DNA from: Rhabdophis nuchalis
Taxonomy: Eukaryota > Chordata > Lepidosauria > Squamata > Natricidae
NCBI GenBank assembly: GCA_039707465.1
Contig: CM077645.1
Location: forward strand, 140,511,503-140,575,502
DNA: 64,000 nucleotides
Direction: 5' to 3'
In this document: positions 1-12,369 of the stretch, piece by piece
How positions within the stretch are numbered: position 1 is the stretch's first letter
How the letters are laid out: every line of letters begins with the position of its first letter
Translations under genes and position numbers: made by a program
Notes under the pieces: model-generated
Seen by the model: only the letters and a program-made list of their open reading frames with translations
Databases searched by the model: none
What the model was told of the DNA's origin: nothing

Positions 1-476
1 TTCTGCTGCTTGAAGGCATCTACACTTTGCTTTTAGAGCAGCAACAAAAGCTGGGTGACCTCAAAGACCACAATAAACTGTTGTGTTTGTGTGAGGTCTG
101 TGACACTTCTTCTGAAATCAATTTTGCAGCATTTATAGTTCTGCAAAGTCAGTATTTCTGTGCAGAAAAGGGCTGTGCCTCCTGAATTTGGGTGCACATT
201 TGATTCTATTCATTTTTTAAAAAAATCTTGCAAATCACAAATGTCTTCCTCCACAGAGCAAAACAAATTTGAATTAAATAATAATAATAATAATGCCGAA
301 AAACATGAAACTAACAGCTCAAGAGAGCACATAGTGGGTTAAAGATTATCCATTATAGACAATAGGAGACCTTGTAGGAATTCTCTTTTTGCACATTGAC
401 TTCTGCTGAGAAGTGGGTACCATTGCTCAGTCAGACTGAAAGGATCATGTACTGCAGCAATAATTGAACCTAACTA
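1..476. other. Unassigned flank
   Basis: I recognise no gene or repeat family here. A short TAA tract lies near 279-294. The small open frames are short and lack recognisable motifs. Confidence 0.5.
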
Positions 477-1398
477 CTGTATTTTTTGGAGTATAAGACA
501 CATCCCAGTTTTGAACAGGCAAATAAAAAAAAGGTAGGTAGCTAGAGAGGGAGAGAAAGAGAGAGAAATACAGTAGGTAGGTAGGTAGAGAGAGAATAGG
601 TAGGTAGGTAGATAGGTAGATAAAGGGAGAAAGGAAAAGAGAGAGAGAGAGAGAGAAATACAGTAGATAGGGGAGGAGAGAGATAGTAGGTAGGTATATA
701 GGTAGATAGAGGGGCGGGAGAAATACAGTAGATAGGTAGGGAGAGAGTGTGTGTAGATAGGTAGGTAGGTAGAGGGATAGAGAGATAAATACAGTAGGTA
801 GGTAGCGAGAGAGAGAGAGAGAGTAGGTAGGTAGGTAGATATTTCAAGGTGTATTTACCCATGTGCTTGAGAAGGAAATTGCTGTAGCACCTAAGGCTTT
901 GTTTCTGCAGGCACAGCACTTGACCAACGTAATTCTAATCAGCCACTTTAACCAAACAGCTTTCCAAAAGGAAAATAAAACTTTCTGCACTCTGCAAGCC
1001 TCCCCAAAATGGCCCATTTTTTGTGTGAAAATGGGCCTGTTTTTCTTCAAATAAAAAGCATGACTAGCCTTGGGGGGACTTGCAGAGTGCTCGGGGGGGG
1101 GGCCAAAATGAGTAATAAATGAACCGTCAAAAAGATTGCATGCATAGCCTTATGGAGGCTTATAAAGTGCTGCTAGGGGCTGGGGGGAGAAAAAACAGCT
1201 CGTTCTAGGCTCATTTCTGCCCTCCCCAGCCCCCAGGAGCTCTCTGGAAGCCTCCATAAGGCTATGCACAGCCATTTTGGTGAAGGGGGCGGGGTTTCAG
1301 GAGGCAAAAAAATGCTGTATTCAATGTGTAAGACGCACCCAGATTTTCAGCCTCTTTTTAGAGGAAAAAGGGTGCATCTTATACTCTGAAAAATACAG
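477..1398. mobile_element. Non-autonomous TA-flanked DNA transposon
   Basis: The left end reads CTGTATTTTTTGGAGTATAA and the right end is its inverted complement, ending in AAAATACAG. TA dinucleotides flank both ends (475-476 and 1399-1400). No transposase frame is visible. The core holds a TAGG/GA-rich tandem array (about 534-843). There is also an inverted repeat around 1141-1270 built on ATAGCCTTATGGAGGCTT and its complement. A shorter relative lies at 47049-47402. The TA duplication suggests a Tc1/mariner-like or other TA-targeting family, but the superfamily is not certain. Confidence 0.6.
534..843. repeat. TAGG/GA minisatellite
   Basis: Irregular tandem repeat of GTAGGTAGGTAG blocks alternating with GA-rich blocks, each containing AAATACAGTAG. 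The same unit forms a longer array at 12508-12935. The AAATACAGTA piece equals the terminal sequence of the transposon in which this array sits. Confidence 0.85.
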
Positions 1399-3050
1399 TA
1401 CTTTGTTCTGTCAGGAAAACTTCAATGTGCCCAAAACATATATTTATGTTTTGCAAAGTGTAACGGTACAGTGATCAGCAGAACCTGCCTCTTATTTGCT
1501 GGATTAGTTCTGTGATACCAAAAAATGCATAAAACTCTAATTTTCTGCCATCGAATTCTTATCTAAATTGTAGCAGTTCAAATTTGGTCACATGAAGGAA
1601 AGTGTAAAAATTAGCAGTTAAAGAATTAAATGCAATTAATGTTATGGATGTAGAACTTATTTTGAATTGATTTTAAATGGTTAACTGTAGGGTCATTTTT
1701 CTACACGCCTGAAAATTCTATAAATAGAGCAATCCAAACAAATCCCAAAGTTGGATATTTTTCAGGGGTACTTTTTTCCTTCCCCTTCACCCCAATCAGA
1801 TTTATGCAGCAAGAGAAAATTAGTTGCACATTGGTGAGAAATGGTACTAGATCGAATGATTGAAGGAGGAGAAAAATACAAATCTAAGTCACATAGGAGA
1901 AGGCTCTAATATTAATATTAAAGATATATTTTGACTATCTTAGAGAGGCATAGATATAGCATCCCTTCTGAACAGAATCAGGTTTATTGCCTCCTTTCAG
2001 TTTGGCAGTTTTACAGTGCAATATTTAAAAATCTGGAAAATAATACAGCATTATAATATGGTACCTAAAAGATCATCATTAACTGTTCATTCAGAGTTCA
2101 GCAGAACGTATGACATTTCTGATGGAATGTACAAAGATTTCTATTTCAGATCGCATTTAAAGAAAGTCTCAACTTCCACGGGAGACTTAGTTCCACCTAA
2201 TAATTATCACATGGTGCTAATTGCAATTGCCAATATTTTAAAAGAAAGCTTTTTTTATAGGCAGAATGTGCTAGTCAAAGGTCAATTCTTCACTATAATG
2301 ACTTTATAACATTAGAGAGCCATGTTGAGGTGATATAAATTTTGCCCTTGTTACTGCTGTTTTGGCACAGTTGGAAGTTTCTGGTAGGAAATTACCAAAG
2401 TGTTATTCACAAAGTGTTACTCCCAGAGTGTTATACACAGCATCCTAATGAACATTCAAGAGTCAACTTACATTTTCATGTTTTAATAGGTAGTTGGGTT
2501 GTTTTAGAGGGGGGGGAAAGGCCGCAGCACTGAACAGGTGAGAATTTAGGGGGGGAAATGAACGTAAGAATTAAAGAACAATTGATGAGAGAGACAGCAA
2601 AGAAAGCCATGATCTATCAGAGGGATGAATTCAAAGATCTTTGTGAGGAAAAAAGAGCTGCAAAAGAAAAGACATTGGGATGAGACCCAAAGAGATCGAA
2701 ACCCTGCCATCATCAGGAGACCAGGAAAAAAAAAGAGTAGGGATTTAGGATGAATGATGTCTCAGCACATAAATGAGGAGTAACCACAGAGGAATCTCTA
2801 ATGAAGCAATCAGAATGTATGAATTTGCAAGTAAAATTAAATTCCAGTCTTTCTTTGGTCGCATAAAATCAGGAAAGTATGTTTGTTTGTTTATTATTTT
2901 ATTTGAATTTAAAAGGAATACAATGTCAAAAGATTCAATGATAACACCAGTTTGGGGAGAGGTATTTTCTATAAAATTTTAGAGTTAAAGGAGAAAATAA
3001 AATATTCTTTAATTAGGACATTTTCAAGAAGGCTACATCTATTATATCTG
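1399..3050. other. Unassigned AT-rich stretch
   Basis: No family recognised. A 97-codon frame at 2016-2309 has no recognisable motif and is probably chance. Confidence 0.5.
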
Positions 3051-3051
3051 T

Positions 3052-3084
3052 TTGCCTGCCTGCCTGCCTGCCCGTCTGTCTGTC
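3052..3084. repeat. CTGC/CTGT microsatellite
   Basis: Tandem TGCC units passing into TGTC units. Confidence 0.8.
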
Positions 3085-3479
3085 ATCTCTTTTTTAAGTC
3101 AATTTTTAAGTGAATTTTAAGTGAATTTTTCAATAAATTTTCTATTTTTTAATGCATTTAAAAAACAGTTTATCATGCAATATTTCACTTCTTCTCTCTA
3201 CATATCCAATTTTAATAGCAATTTATATATCATAGTCTCAATTTTCTGAAAGTTTCAAATTTTATCATTTCCTTCAAAAATCTTTCTTCTTTCTCAAAGT
3301 TGCTTTTATCTTCTAGTAACCTGTATATACACTAACCATGATACATTTTGATTTCAACTGGTTATTCTTGCTTTGTACCTTTATTCTGTTTTTAGAGTCT
3401 AGATGCACCATATCTGCATACATAATTAAACTTTTCTTGCAATAATTCTTTTCAAAATAGAAAGCATTTGTGGGTGAGG

Positions 3480-4480
3480 CTAAAGGTAAGATTTCCTGAT
3501 TTATTATTGCTTTTGTGGAATTTTATCTGATTGTCAATTCTCACATCCATTTGCAGTAACTTTACTTATTAAAAATGCTTATAAAATGTTCCATTTTCTA
3601 TGTTTTTCATATGTTACTTATATAGGCTTTTTCAATACTGCAAAGATAAATGACCTTTCTATATTACTCAAAAATTACGTGTCTAAAGAAATTATCTCTG
3701 CCTCTGTTTGTTTTTAATTGAAATATTCTGTTATGTTTATTAGAAATGGTGTCCTTATATATTTTTCCTGGGAATATACTCTGTTCCATATGTATTGCAT
3801 ACACTTCTTTAACTGTTAATTTAATATTGTAGTTAGAAAAATGCCATAAGATTGGTCTATGTGACTATAGTTTCTCCAGATTATTTCCTTCCTATCAATC
3901 CAAGCTGGATATATCTGTGGTATTGTTCTTGCCTTTGTTATTTTATTCATTGTTTTTGTCAGAGATTCTAGGAGTTTTTCCAGTTCTTAATTATACACAG
4001 CTATGAGCCCAATTGGGCCTGGTATCTTTCCAAGCTTAATTTGTTTCTCTTCTTCTCTGTTTCTCGAATAGCTATAGCTTTATTTAATATTTGTCTACGT
4101 TGTACATTACAAACTTTGAGTTTAAAGTCCTCAATATCAACGTATTAATGCTTGCTTCATAGTATGAGCCTTAGCATACAATTTTCTAGAGTAGTTCTTT
4201 TGTGATTTCCAATCTTGCACATAACAATTTAATTCTTTATGATATTGCACAGCTTTCTCTTTCCTAATTTGGTATGCCAACATTTTTCCTGGTTTGTTTG
4301 CATCCCCAAAGTGGTTTTGTTTAGCATGTGTTATCTTCTTTTGTAATTCTTCTCTTTCTAATAAATCTAGTTATTGTTTAGCATTTTGAAATTCTTTCAT
4401 CACTTGCCTTTTTAGATTGAAACTCAAATATGCTTCCTCATGAGTCCTGAAGTTTGAGATATCAAATGCCAAGAGATCAA
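3480..4480 (-). pseudogene. Decayed L1 ORF2 fragment
   Basis: The minus strand at about 4250-4340 translates to a stretch containing HFGDANKPGKMLAYQIRKE. This resembles the segment between the endonuclease and reverse transcriptase of L1 ORF2, where a GDK/GDA-x-x-GKLLA-x-Q motif is usual. Lysine-rich sequence interrupted by stops extends on either side. No intact reverse transcriptase motif was found downstream, so both limits are approximate. This is an old 5'- and 3'-eroded LINE remnant. Confidence 0.5.
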
Positions 4481-4719
4481 GTTACATGTTGCACATTCAG
4501 TTTAGCATTCCAGCTGATCTCTTAAGAGCTCACACCTCATTTACACCTGAAAATTATGTGTTTGTGTATGTATATAGCAGTGGGGGGTTTCAAATTTTTT
4601 TAGAACCTATTCTGTTGGTGTGGCCTGTTTAGTGGGAGTGGTTTGGTAGTCATGTGACCAGGTGGGAGTGGCTTGGCATTCATGTGACTGGGTGGGCATG
4701 GCCAAGTTGAAAAATGTGG

Positions 4720-4775
4720 TGAAACTCACTTAACAACACTCTTGCTTAGCAACCAACATTTTAGGCTCAATTGTG
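4720..4775 (-). repeat. Fragment of the 'ACTTAAC' MITE family
   Basis: CACTTAACAACACTCTTGC and TCAATTGTGATCATAAG match the terminal part of the MITEs at 12946-13256 and 47452-47840. Confidence 0.5.
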
Positions 4776-4783
4776 ATCATAAG

Positions 4784-4786
4784 TTT

Positions 4787-4866
<80 letters not shown>

Positions 4867-5032
4867 TTTCTTGTGTCTCTCTCCCCCACTTATTTTCTTT
4901 CTTTCTCTTCCTTCCTTCCTTCCTTCCTTCTTTCTTGTCTCTCTCTCTCTATCCAACTTTCTTTCTTTCTCTTTCCTTCTTTCTTTTTCTCATTCTTTCT
5001 TTCTCTCTGTCTCTCTCTCACACACACACACC
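4784..5032. repeat. TTTC microsatellite and CT-rich tract
   Basis: About 80 bp of pure TTTC repeats followed by degenerate TTCC, CT and CA tracts. Serine/phenylalanine/leucine-rich frames here are repeat translations, not genes. Confidence 0.9.
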
Positions 5033-6812
5033 ATTTCCCTTATGTCTGCCACTGACAGCTCTCAAAGAAAAGGAAGTGTAAGGATTCCTGCCTTGGGAAG
5101 GGATTGGACATGATTACCTCCTTGTTCCCTTGCATCTCTCTATGTTCTTTGTCCCATTTAAACACAAACATCCCCATTCACTTTAAAGTTGGTCGCAAAC
5201 TCAACTCACCTTGTGTGTGTGGTCCCACCAAGGAGGCGAGCTGTGGGGCAGGGGAAAGGGGGGAGTTTGTGGCTCCATGTCTCTCGATCTTCTTCCCCAC
5301 CTCGGTTCTGTGGGTGGCAGGTGCTGCTGCTGAGGCAGCATGGCAGTGAGGAAGTTGGGGCATGCTTGCTGAGCAGCACAACCCATAGCCAGCCCAGGAG
5401 CAGTAGATGCCGCCACCACCAGCCGCCCCATGCCGCCATTGCTTGCTCCCCCTCAGGTCAGCAGCCAGGCATGCAGAGGAGGAACAGTGGCAATGAGGGC
5501 AGCTGAGTGGGGGCAGCGCTTTGGTGGGTGCTGAGAGAAAGTAGGAATGAAGAAGAGCTCAGTTGAGGGGGAAAGTTGCTCTGCTGGGCCAGGGAACGGG
5601 GGGGTCACTCTATCGCAGGCTGGTCCTGCCGCCGTGGAGCCTTTTATTATTTTTCTCTTCCTCTCATGAGAGTTACACCGACAGCGGCAGCGGCAGGAGG
5701 AGCAACAGCCTGTCTGAGGACCAGGAGGGGAGTTTGGCTGTTTGAAAAGCTCTGCATGGAACTCCACTCCTGTACCTTCTTCTGCTGTTTGAAGAAGCCA
5801 TGCGGGGCACGCTCCCTTATCTTTGACAGCTGCCTCACTTCCAATTGGGGGTGGGGAAAAAGAAATCCATGTTTTTCCTCCCTGTCCATGGACCCCCCCC
5901 CCCAATTGGAAATGAGGTGTCTGTGAAAGACAAGGGAATGTGCCCAGTATAGCTTCTTCAAACAGCAGAAGAAGGAACAGGAGAGGAGTTCAGCTGTTTG
6001 AAAAGCCCCGCATGGAACTCCACTCCTGTTCCTTCTTCTGCTGTTTGAAGAAGCCATGCAGGGCATGCTCCCTTGTCTTTGACAGCCACCTTGGGGGGTG
6101 GGGGGGGTGAATCCATGCAGAGGGAGTAAAATCATAGTTTTCTTTCCCCCAATTGGAAACAAGGGACTGTCAAAGACAAAGGAGCACACCCCGCGTGGCT
6201 TCTTAAAACAGGTTAAGAAAGAACAGGAGGCGAGGATTTGTTGGATAAGTTCATGGGTGTTCACTGCTCTCTCCTCTGACAGCTGCCTCATTTCCAATGA
6301 AGGGGGTGGGGAATCCATGCTGTTTCCTCCCTCAGCATGGATTCCCCACCACCTTCATTGGAAATGAGGTGGCTATCAAAGAGAAGAGGGCAGTGCATGC
6401 CACGTGGGCTTGTTGGGGCCTCCGGACGAATGAGTAGGCTAAGGCATGCTAAATTTCACCAACCGGCATGCCTGTACTGGTCCGTACCGGCTGAAACCCA
6501 CCTTATGTGGTGTCATATGTATGTATGTACTATAATAGTTATTCTGCATAAATGTCAGAATTGTAGCAATATATATTTCAAAGTGGCTTTGAAGTTAGAA
6601 GGGGTGCCCTAAAACACCTAAGACGTATTGTCTATATCCCTTCTATTAAACAGTATCATCATGTTGGACTCCAATTTTATGCTTTCTATATGGAAAAGCA
6701 TCCTTGCAAAGATCTGAGTGGCCCCTAGCCACTTAGACTTTTATTGCTATTTTATCAGGATGGTTACATGTTTTATGTTAGCTTTTTAATGAGTTGTGTG
6801 TTGGTTTGTAAC

Positions 6813-7010
6813 CCGGGATGAAATTCTACTGGTTCGGACCAGTTCGGACTCTTTTCTGAAGCCCATCTTATAGGCACGGCAGAATGGATTGCCATGCCTC
6901 AGCTGTTTTCCTCCCCAGCAGTAATGTGGAAGGTGATTTATCTGTAAACTCTGCACACAAAACACACACTCAGTGAACAGGTTGTTAAACTGGTAGGATC
7001 CCACCCCCTG
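6813..7010. mobile_element. Short hAT MITE
   Basis: The left end CCGGGATGAAATTCTACTGG pairs with the right end CTGGTAGGATCCCACC followed by CCCTG. The flanks TTTGTAAC and CTTGTAAA agree at 6 of 8 positions, as expected for a decayed hAT TSD. It has no coding capacity. Elements at 47846, 56186 and 61971 have related ends. Confidence 0.6.
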
Positions 7011-7019
7011 CTTGTAAAC

Positions 7020-10000
7020 TTGCATGTTACAAGACTCTTTGGTGAGATAGGTAAGTGTATATATTGTTTAAATAAATGTGCAGTTTCTAATGCTTCCAAT
7101 CCTGTTTTATATATATAAAGCGTAGATCTTCCAGTTGCCGTCCACCCCCTTGAAATGAATAGTTGTCACTGTAAAAGGAGACACATTTATACCTTTTAAT
7201 TTATGGCAAAGCTTGCTTTGCTAAATGTTTGTTCTTTATGGATTTATTGCTAATATCTGTATTGCAGACAAAGTTCACCTCCAGCCTTTCTCTCTAAGTA
7301 AAGGATGCTTAAACTGAACAACCTTCTCTAATATAAGCAAATGTCAGATGACTACAGGACAAAGGATTTAGAGTTCCTTCTATTAAGATACTTCCATCTA
7401 CTTTATAGATAACAACAGCTATAAAATGTGATGAAAAATGAATAAGCTGGTAAATAAATTTTGTCTCATACAGTTTCTTTTAGCACATTTTATGCACAAG
7501 AGGTTTTTTTTTGTCTACTTTCTGTCTGTATCTATACTTTTTCATGTAGATTTAGTAACAATATTTAAATATAATTTTGAGAATTCAGCATAATGTTTCA
7601 TAAAACATCTATCTCATATGTCACTTTATATTCCTGCCAGTTCCAAAATTAGCATTTAATTTTGATTAAAATTTATCACTGGTGGAGCTATTCAAACTTC
7701 ATGAAATAACTAGAAAGCCAAATTAAAGTACATTTTTATGAAAAATAATTGAGAATTCTTAATAAACTCAGACTTTAAATACAATAATCTTTCCCCCTAT
7801 TTTTAATTTAATGAGGCCTCTCCAAGACCAAGAAAATATTAATTTAATTTTAAATAAACTTAGGACAATGTCAGAATGGCCATTGTTAAATATTCTTCCA
7901 ATTACCCATTTCTTAATGGATTTTAGGAGTTATCTTTCCCATATCTGTATGCTGTATACCTCCTGGGCTTTACTTTGATATATTGATATTTATCTCTCAT
8001 TACAATCAATCAGTTTTGGCTTGAAAATTAGATTGATTAACTAATTCTTGACCTGCCACCATTCTAAAAGGAATTTTAGTAGTACACAGCAAACAATGCA
8101 ACAAAGCAACTACATTAACAGCACAGTAATAAAAATTAAATTCAAATGAGTCCGAGAAACAAAAGATGACCACAAAGAAAAAATAGCATGAAAAATAAAA
8201 CCCAAAATGCCATTGTCAATCATCCAAATAAGGACCAAGGCAACCAATGCAGTGACTTTGCTATATCAGTGGGATTTTTCTGCCAATAATTTTATTGCCT
8301 CATGACTAGCAACTTCCTAGTTGCAACTCATATACAATGCCTTGTGATAAGCTAACTGAGCAGTAATCGAGGCATGAGTTACTGAGGGCATTTTGATCTT
8401 CATAAGAGTGTACAAAGCAGAAAAAAGACTTCTGGCCATAATTTATATATGCTGATTAGGAAGGAGTTGCTTAGATGAACCCTCAGTTCAAGAATCACAT
8501 CCTTTGGGGCAATCAAAATCTCATTCTGATGATTACTGGGATCAGAATACCTTCTTCTCCTACATAGAAAAGAAGCGTGAAACTTTAGAATCCTACACTG
8601 GAGATTTGTTGGATGCCAGTGGTTCTCCTTCAGCATCACTGACTGGAGCCACTCATTCAAGTAGATGTGGAACCATTACCAAATAGGGTCTTTGTCTCCT
8701 AAACCTTCTACATGGACTTATAGGATGCCGCCATGAATTATATTAAACTTTTGATGTATTAAATGCTATCAAGACATCTAATGTTAGAAATCTTAGGCCT
8801 GCCCACAACTCAGAAGTCGTTATGATAATAAGTAATGTCTTCCATTACACAATTCTCCAGAGGAATTCCTCTATGTTCTTAGACTTACAAGTTTCCATTG
8901 AATTCCAATGCACATATGTTTTAGGCAAATTTTCAGAATGCATCTTTTTACATTGGCCTTCCCAGACATTAATTTTATCTAAGATTTATCCTTTAATAGA
9001 ATGTTTTTATCCCATTTTATTGTCATTTCCCTGTTTTTGTCAAATTAGTATATCTACTTTGTAATACACTTCGAGGTACACTTGGTATGTAAATATTATT
9101 AATATAATGCTATACTGGAAATTTTGATTTACTGTTCCATCACTGCTTTAGTCCCTCATACCAAATACTTTATTTGCGCTCCAAATTCAAAAGTTTTGCC
9201 CATCTTGCTCTAAAGAGAATATAGTTTATTTTTGTTATATTTATATGTAATTCATTTATGTTGAATGTATTGCATTGTATTGTGTTGTTACGTTATGTTG
9301 TTACGTTATGTTTATAGCATTGTGTTGCATTATATTACATTGATGACATCTCCCTGTGCAAAAAAGTGATTGTTAAATAGGAATAAATTTTAAATGCTGT
9401 GCCAGTGGTAACATTGACTGGAAACAGACATCAAGTCTACCATCACTGTAGTCATATCACACAGGAAATACAGTATAAGCATTTAATTTGTGTCCTGCCA
9501 GTTGTTCAATTTTGTTGTTTTAAATTTGATTTCTGTGTTCATATAAGCAGATAATCACCTATCCTTTAGCCTTCAACTATATCTTATTTCATTCTCCAAA
9601 CATTAATACCTACTGCTTTTTCTTTTCTGAGGAAAAAAAAAGTGAGAAAAAGAGTGTGTTTTATGTGTTAACTGTATTTCTTTTACTTGGAGTAACATTA
9701 ATTTTTTGTTTTTTAGTAAATGGAGAAAATGCACTTAGTGTATTGCATTCATTAAGAATTCTTCAAAGATATAAAATAATGTGCAAGCTTTATTATAAGA
9801 TTGCAGAATTGAAAAAAAGAAGGTTTATGGAACCACTGTGTGAAACTCCTTTGATAATCAGTAGGAAATAGCTAGACATTTCTTTTGTTAGAAAAATTAA
9901 AGTAAATGGCCCAAGAATGTTATACATTAGGCACAAAAAAGATGATATCAGAACATCAATTATCTGGACCTTTGTTCAGTGGACCTCAGATACAATGAAC

Positions 10001-10420
10001 AAAATTTCATTCAGACCTTACTTCCTATAATAAAAAAATGTCCATTGTTTCTGAAGTGGTCCAGACCATTCATGGAAAGTGTGTTATTTATATCATTTTA
10101 TGTAATTTAGCAATGTAATTGACCTCTTTATGCAAATGAAATCACATAAAACAATAATTATATATAATTACTGAAATGAGAAAATTGTTTCAGATTATGC
10201 AATTTCAGATTTAATGGACATTTGGATTTAATGGACCAGCCCTTCCTTCAAATACTCTGTTCATTCAAGATTCTATTGCATTATTCTCTTTGGGTAGAAA
10301 ATAAAAGTGCCACTTGGGAAATAAAATGGGAATGTTAAAGGACTGTTAGGATGCCTTCACCCTCATTTTCAGCAGAAGTCTAAGGATTGGTAATGGCCAC
10401 AGATTAGGAGAATCCAGCAA
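7020..10420. other. Unassigned AT-rich stretch
   Basis: No gene or clear repeat family identified. Around 9265-9345 there are loose tandem repeats of TTGTTACGTTATG type. A 60-codon frame at 8504-8686 and an 86-codon antisense frame at 8400-8660 lack recognisable motifs. Confidence 0.5.
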
Positions 10421-10496
10421 GATTTGTCAGGCCAGTTCCTTGGCCTGACAAATCACTATCTTCAAATTAAATTGTCACCCATAAAGGGTGACAATT
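10421..10496. other. Two adjacent perfect hairpins
   Basis: The first stem is GATTTGTCAGGCCA (10421-10434), with its complement at 10441-10454 and a 6-nt loop. The second is AATTGTCACCC (10470-10480), with its complement at 10486-10496 and a 5-nt loop. I recognise no family. Confidence 0.75.
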
Positions 10497-10711
10497 ACCA
10501 ACTAGTCTTCTGTTTTTTCTCCTCAATGATTAGAAAATGAGAAAATCTGAAAGTTGAGGGTTCCTTAAATTGATTATATCTTTGCTATAATCTGGATATT
10601 TCATTTGAGGCTAGTAGATTATCTAGGTTGAATCTGGGTGATGTACTTAATACCTAGAATTTTATATGGCATGCTGCCATACTTAGGGGTAAAATTAAAT
10701 ATATTTTGAAT

Positions 10712-11461
10712 ATCTTTCAAGACCTGGAAAGATACTGGAAAATATAATCAAAAAACAGATCTGTGGACATATAGAAACAAATAAAGTTATAGTTACTTCC
10801 AGCAAGGGTTTGTTACATGCCAAGCCAATCTTATTTCATTTTTTGGCAAAGTTACTAAATAGGTAGACCAGCAAAATGCTGCAGATATAGTGTGCTTAGA
10901 TTTCAGTAAGGCATTCAACATTATTAATACTGTTTATAAAACCTTAATAAGACCACACCTGAAATACCGTATTCAGTATTCAGTTTTGGTCACCACATTA
11001 CAAAAAAGATGTTGAAATTTTGGAAAAAGTGCAAAGAAGAGCAATTAAGATGATTACGGGCCTGGAGACAAAAACATATGAAGAACAGTTGAAGGAATTG
11101 GGTATGGCCAGTATAGAGAAAAGAGGAACTGGGGGGACATGATAGCAGTATTCCAATATTTGATGGGCTACCACAAAAAAGAGGGGATCAACTTATTTTC
11201 CAAAGCACCAGAGGGCAGGGCAAGAAACAACAGATCAAAATTAATCAAGGAGAGAAGCAACCTAAAATTAAGGAGAAATTTCCTAAAAGTGAGAATAATT
11301 AACCAATGGAACAGCTTGCTTTCAGAAGTTGTTGGTGCTTCATCACTGGAGGTTTTTAAGAAGAGACTGAATAGCCACTTGTCTGAAATGATATAAGGTC
11401 TTCTACTTGAGCACGGGTTTGGATTAGAAGGCCTCTAAGGTCCCTTCCAGCTCTATTCTAA
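10712..11461 (+). pseudogene. Decayed, internally deleted CR1 LINE
   Basis: The first part encodes reverse-transcriptase-like sequence (a PGKILE-like stretch, then CLDFSKAFN). It jumps directly to the C-terminal LIRPHLKY and ALQKRC-like region, so the FADD catalytic segment is deleted. A frame at 11139-11396 gives the conserved CR1 C-terminus (RSNLKLRRNFLKVRIINQWN). The 3' end carries the CR1 signature AAGGTCCCTTCCAGCTCTAT. The element is 5'-truncated and has stops. Confidence 0.8.
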
Positions 11462-11468
11462 ATTGAAG

Positions 11469-11622
11469 CTGCTGTGGCCTAGAGGTAGAGCTCTTGCCTC
11501 ACAAGCAGAAGGTTGTGAGTTTGAGCCTAGGTAGAGGCACACATAGGGTTTCCTGCTTGGGCAGGGGTTGACTGGATTAGATGTCCTGCAAGGTCCCTTC
11601 CAACTCTGTTAAAGGAATATTA
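11469..11622 (+). mobile_element. tRNA-derived SINE with CR1-type tail
   Basis: A tRNA-like head (box A TGGCCTAGAGG, degenerate box B around GTGAGTTTGAGCC) is followed by a tail nearly identical to the CR1 3' end (CCTGCTTGGGCAGGGGTTG, AAGGTCCCTTCCAACTCTG). The shared tail implies mobilisation by CR1 reverse transcriptase. It sits directly downstream of a CR1 end. Confidence 0.65.
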
Positions 11623-12017
11623 CTGTTTTTGCAGTGAAATGAACTGGTTTGTTTTTTAATAGCTGAAACATGACACTATTATTTCTGGAAACCATATGTT
11701 TTTCTTTTTAATTCTTGTTGTAGATAAAATAAATCTATGCTGATTCTGTAATTCATTATTTTCTGCATTATCTTGTTTTCTAGTTTTGTTGATATTATTA
11801 ATATAGATACTAAGAGGGTGTGGGAGAGGGTGCGGTTATATAAATCCAACAAATAATAAAATATTTGTGAGTAAAAATATTGAATTAGTGTTATAACTTT
11901 TGGGTTTAAAATTCAGCTTTATTAGCATCTCTAATTGTTGACAATCAGGTAGCATTAGTTTGGAATGTAAATCAATAATCACAACATACCGTAAGATTAT
12001 ATTGTAAAAGAACTTAG

Positions 12018-12300
12018 CAGAACAGATTAATCTATATAAATAAAAATGTAACTATGAGTTTGTTCAAAACCGCTAACTCAGAAACTACTGCATCAATCAC
12101 CACCAAATTTTCACACAACATTCCTTACAAGTGCAGCATCAATGATACCTACAGATTGTATGGACGGCACATCGGTGCCAAGTACACGCCACACAAATGT
12201 AAAATGCAGCTCTTCTGTATCTTTCCGTCACTCGTTCACTCGCCCCCTCCCCTTTGTGGCCCCTCCCACCTGGCCTCTTTTCAGCTCACGTCACTTGCAC
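12018..12300 (+). mobile_element. Possible Helitron-like 5' terminus
   Basis: The sequence begins TCTATATAAATAAAAATG, followed by a stretch about a gene-free 'AAACCGCTAACTCAGAAAC' block. This layout is typical of Helitron 5' ends in animals. I could not find the 3' hairpin plus CTRR end, because a GC-rich repeat and a minisatellite follow. This is a resemblance only. Confidence 0.35.
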
Positions 12301-12369
12301 AAGTGGTGGAGCAGTGTGCGTCATATCCATTACGGTTGCCTCCTTAGCAGCTTCTCTCTCCTCCACCGC

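Larger units (their letters stand above)
4578..6507. mobile_element. Large foldback hAT-like element
   Basis: The left end CAGTGGGGGGTTTCAAA and following subterminal sequence (GTGTGGCCTG, CATGTGACC, GGTGGGAGTGG) closely match the hAT element at 57322. The right end reads GGCTGAAACCCACC. I found no convincing 8-bp TSD, so the outer limits are provisional. Inside are a CT-rich microsatellite, a GC-rich block (5180-5560), and three successive large hairpins: about 5748-5853 with 5883-5990, about 6001-6095 with 6145-6225, and 6284-6319 with 6333-6368. No transposase frame is present. The long frames in this region result from the palindromes and GC richness. Confidence 0.5.

Noticed and set aside
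2016..2309. A 97-codon plus-strand frame as a small gene
   Set aside because: It has no recognisable domain, lies in AT-rich DNA, and shows no splice or promoter context that I can defend.
4742..5113. Ser/Phe/Leu-rich open frames
   Set aside because: They are translations of TTTC and CT microsatellite.
5647..6318. A 223-codon minus-strand frame
   Set aside because: It spans repeated inverted units and reads related peptides several times. It is explained by the hairpins of the transposon.
4578..6507. An 8-bp TSD for the large foldback element
   Set aside because: The flanks GTATATAG and TGGTGTCA do not match, so I left the limits provisional.
8400..8690. Overlapping 60- and 86-codon frames as an exon
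   Set aside because: No family resemblance could be identified, and frames on both strands over the same bases suggest chance.
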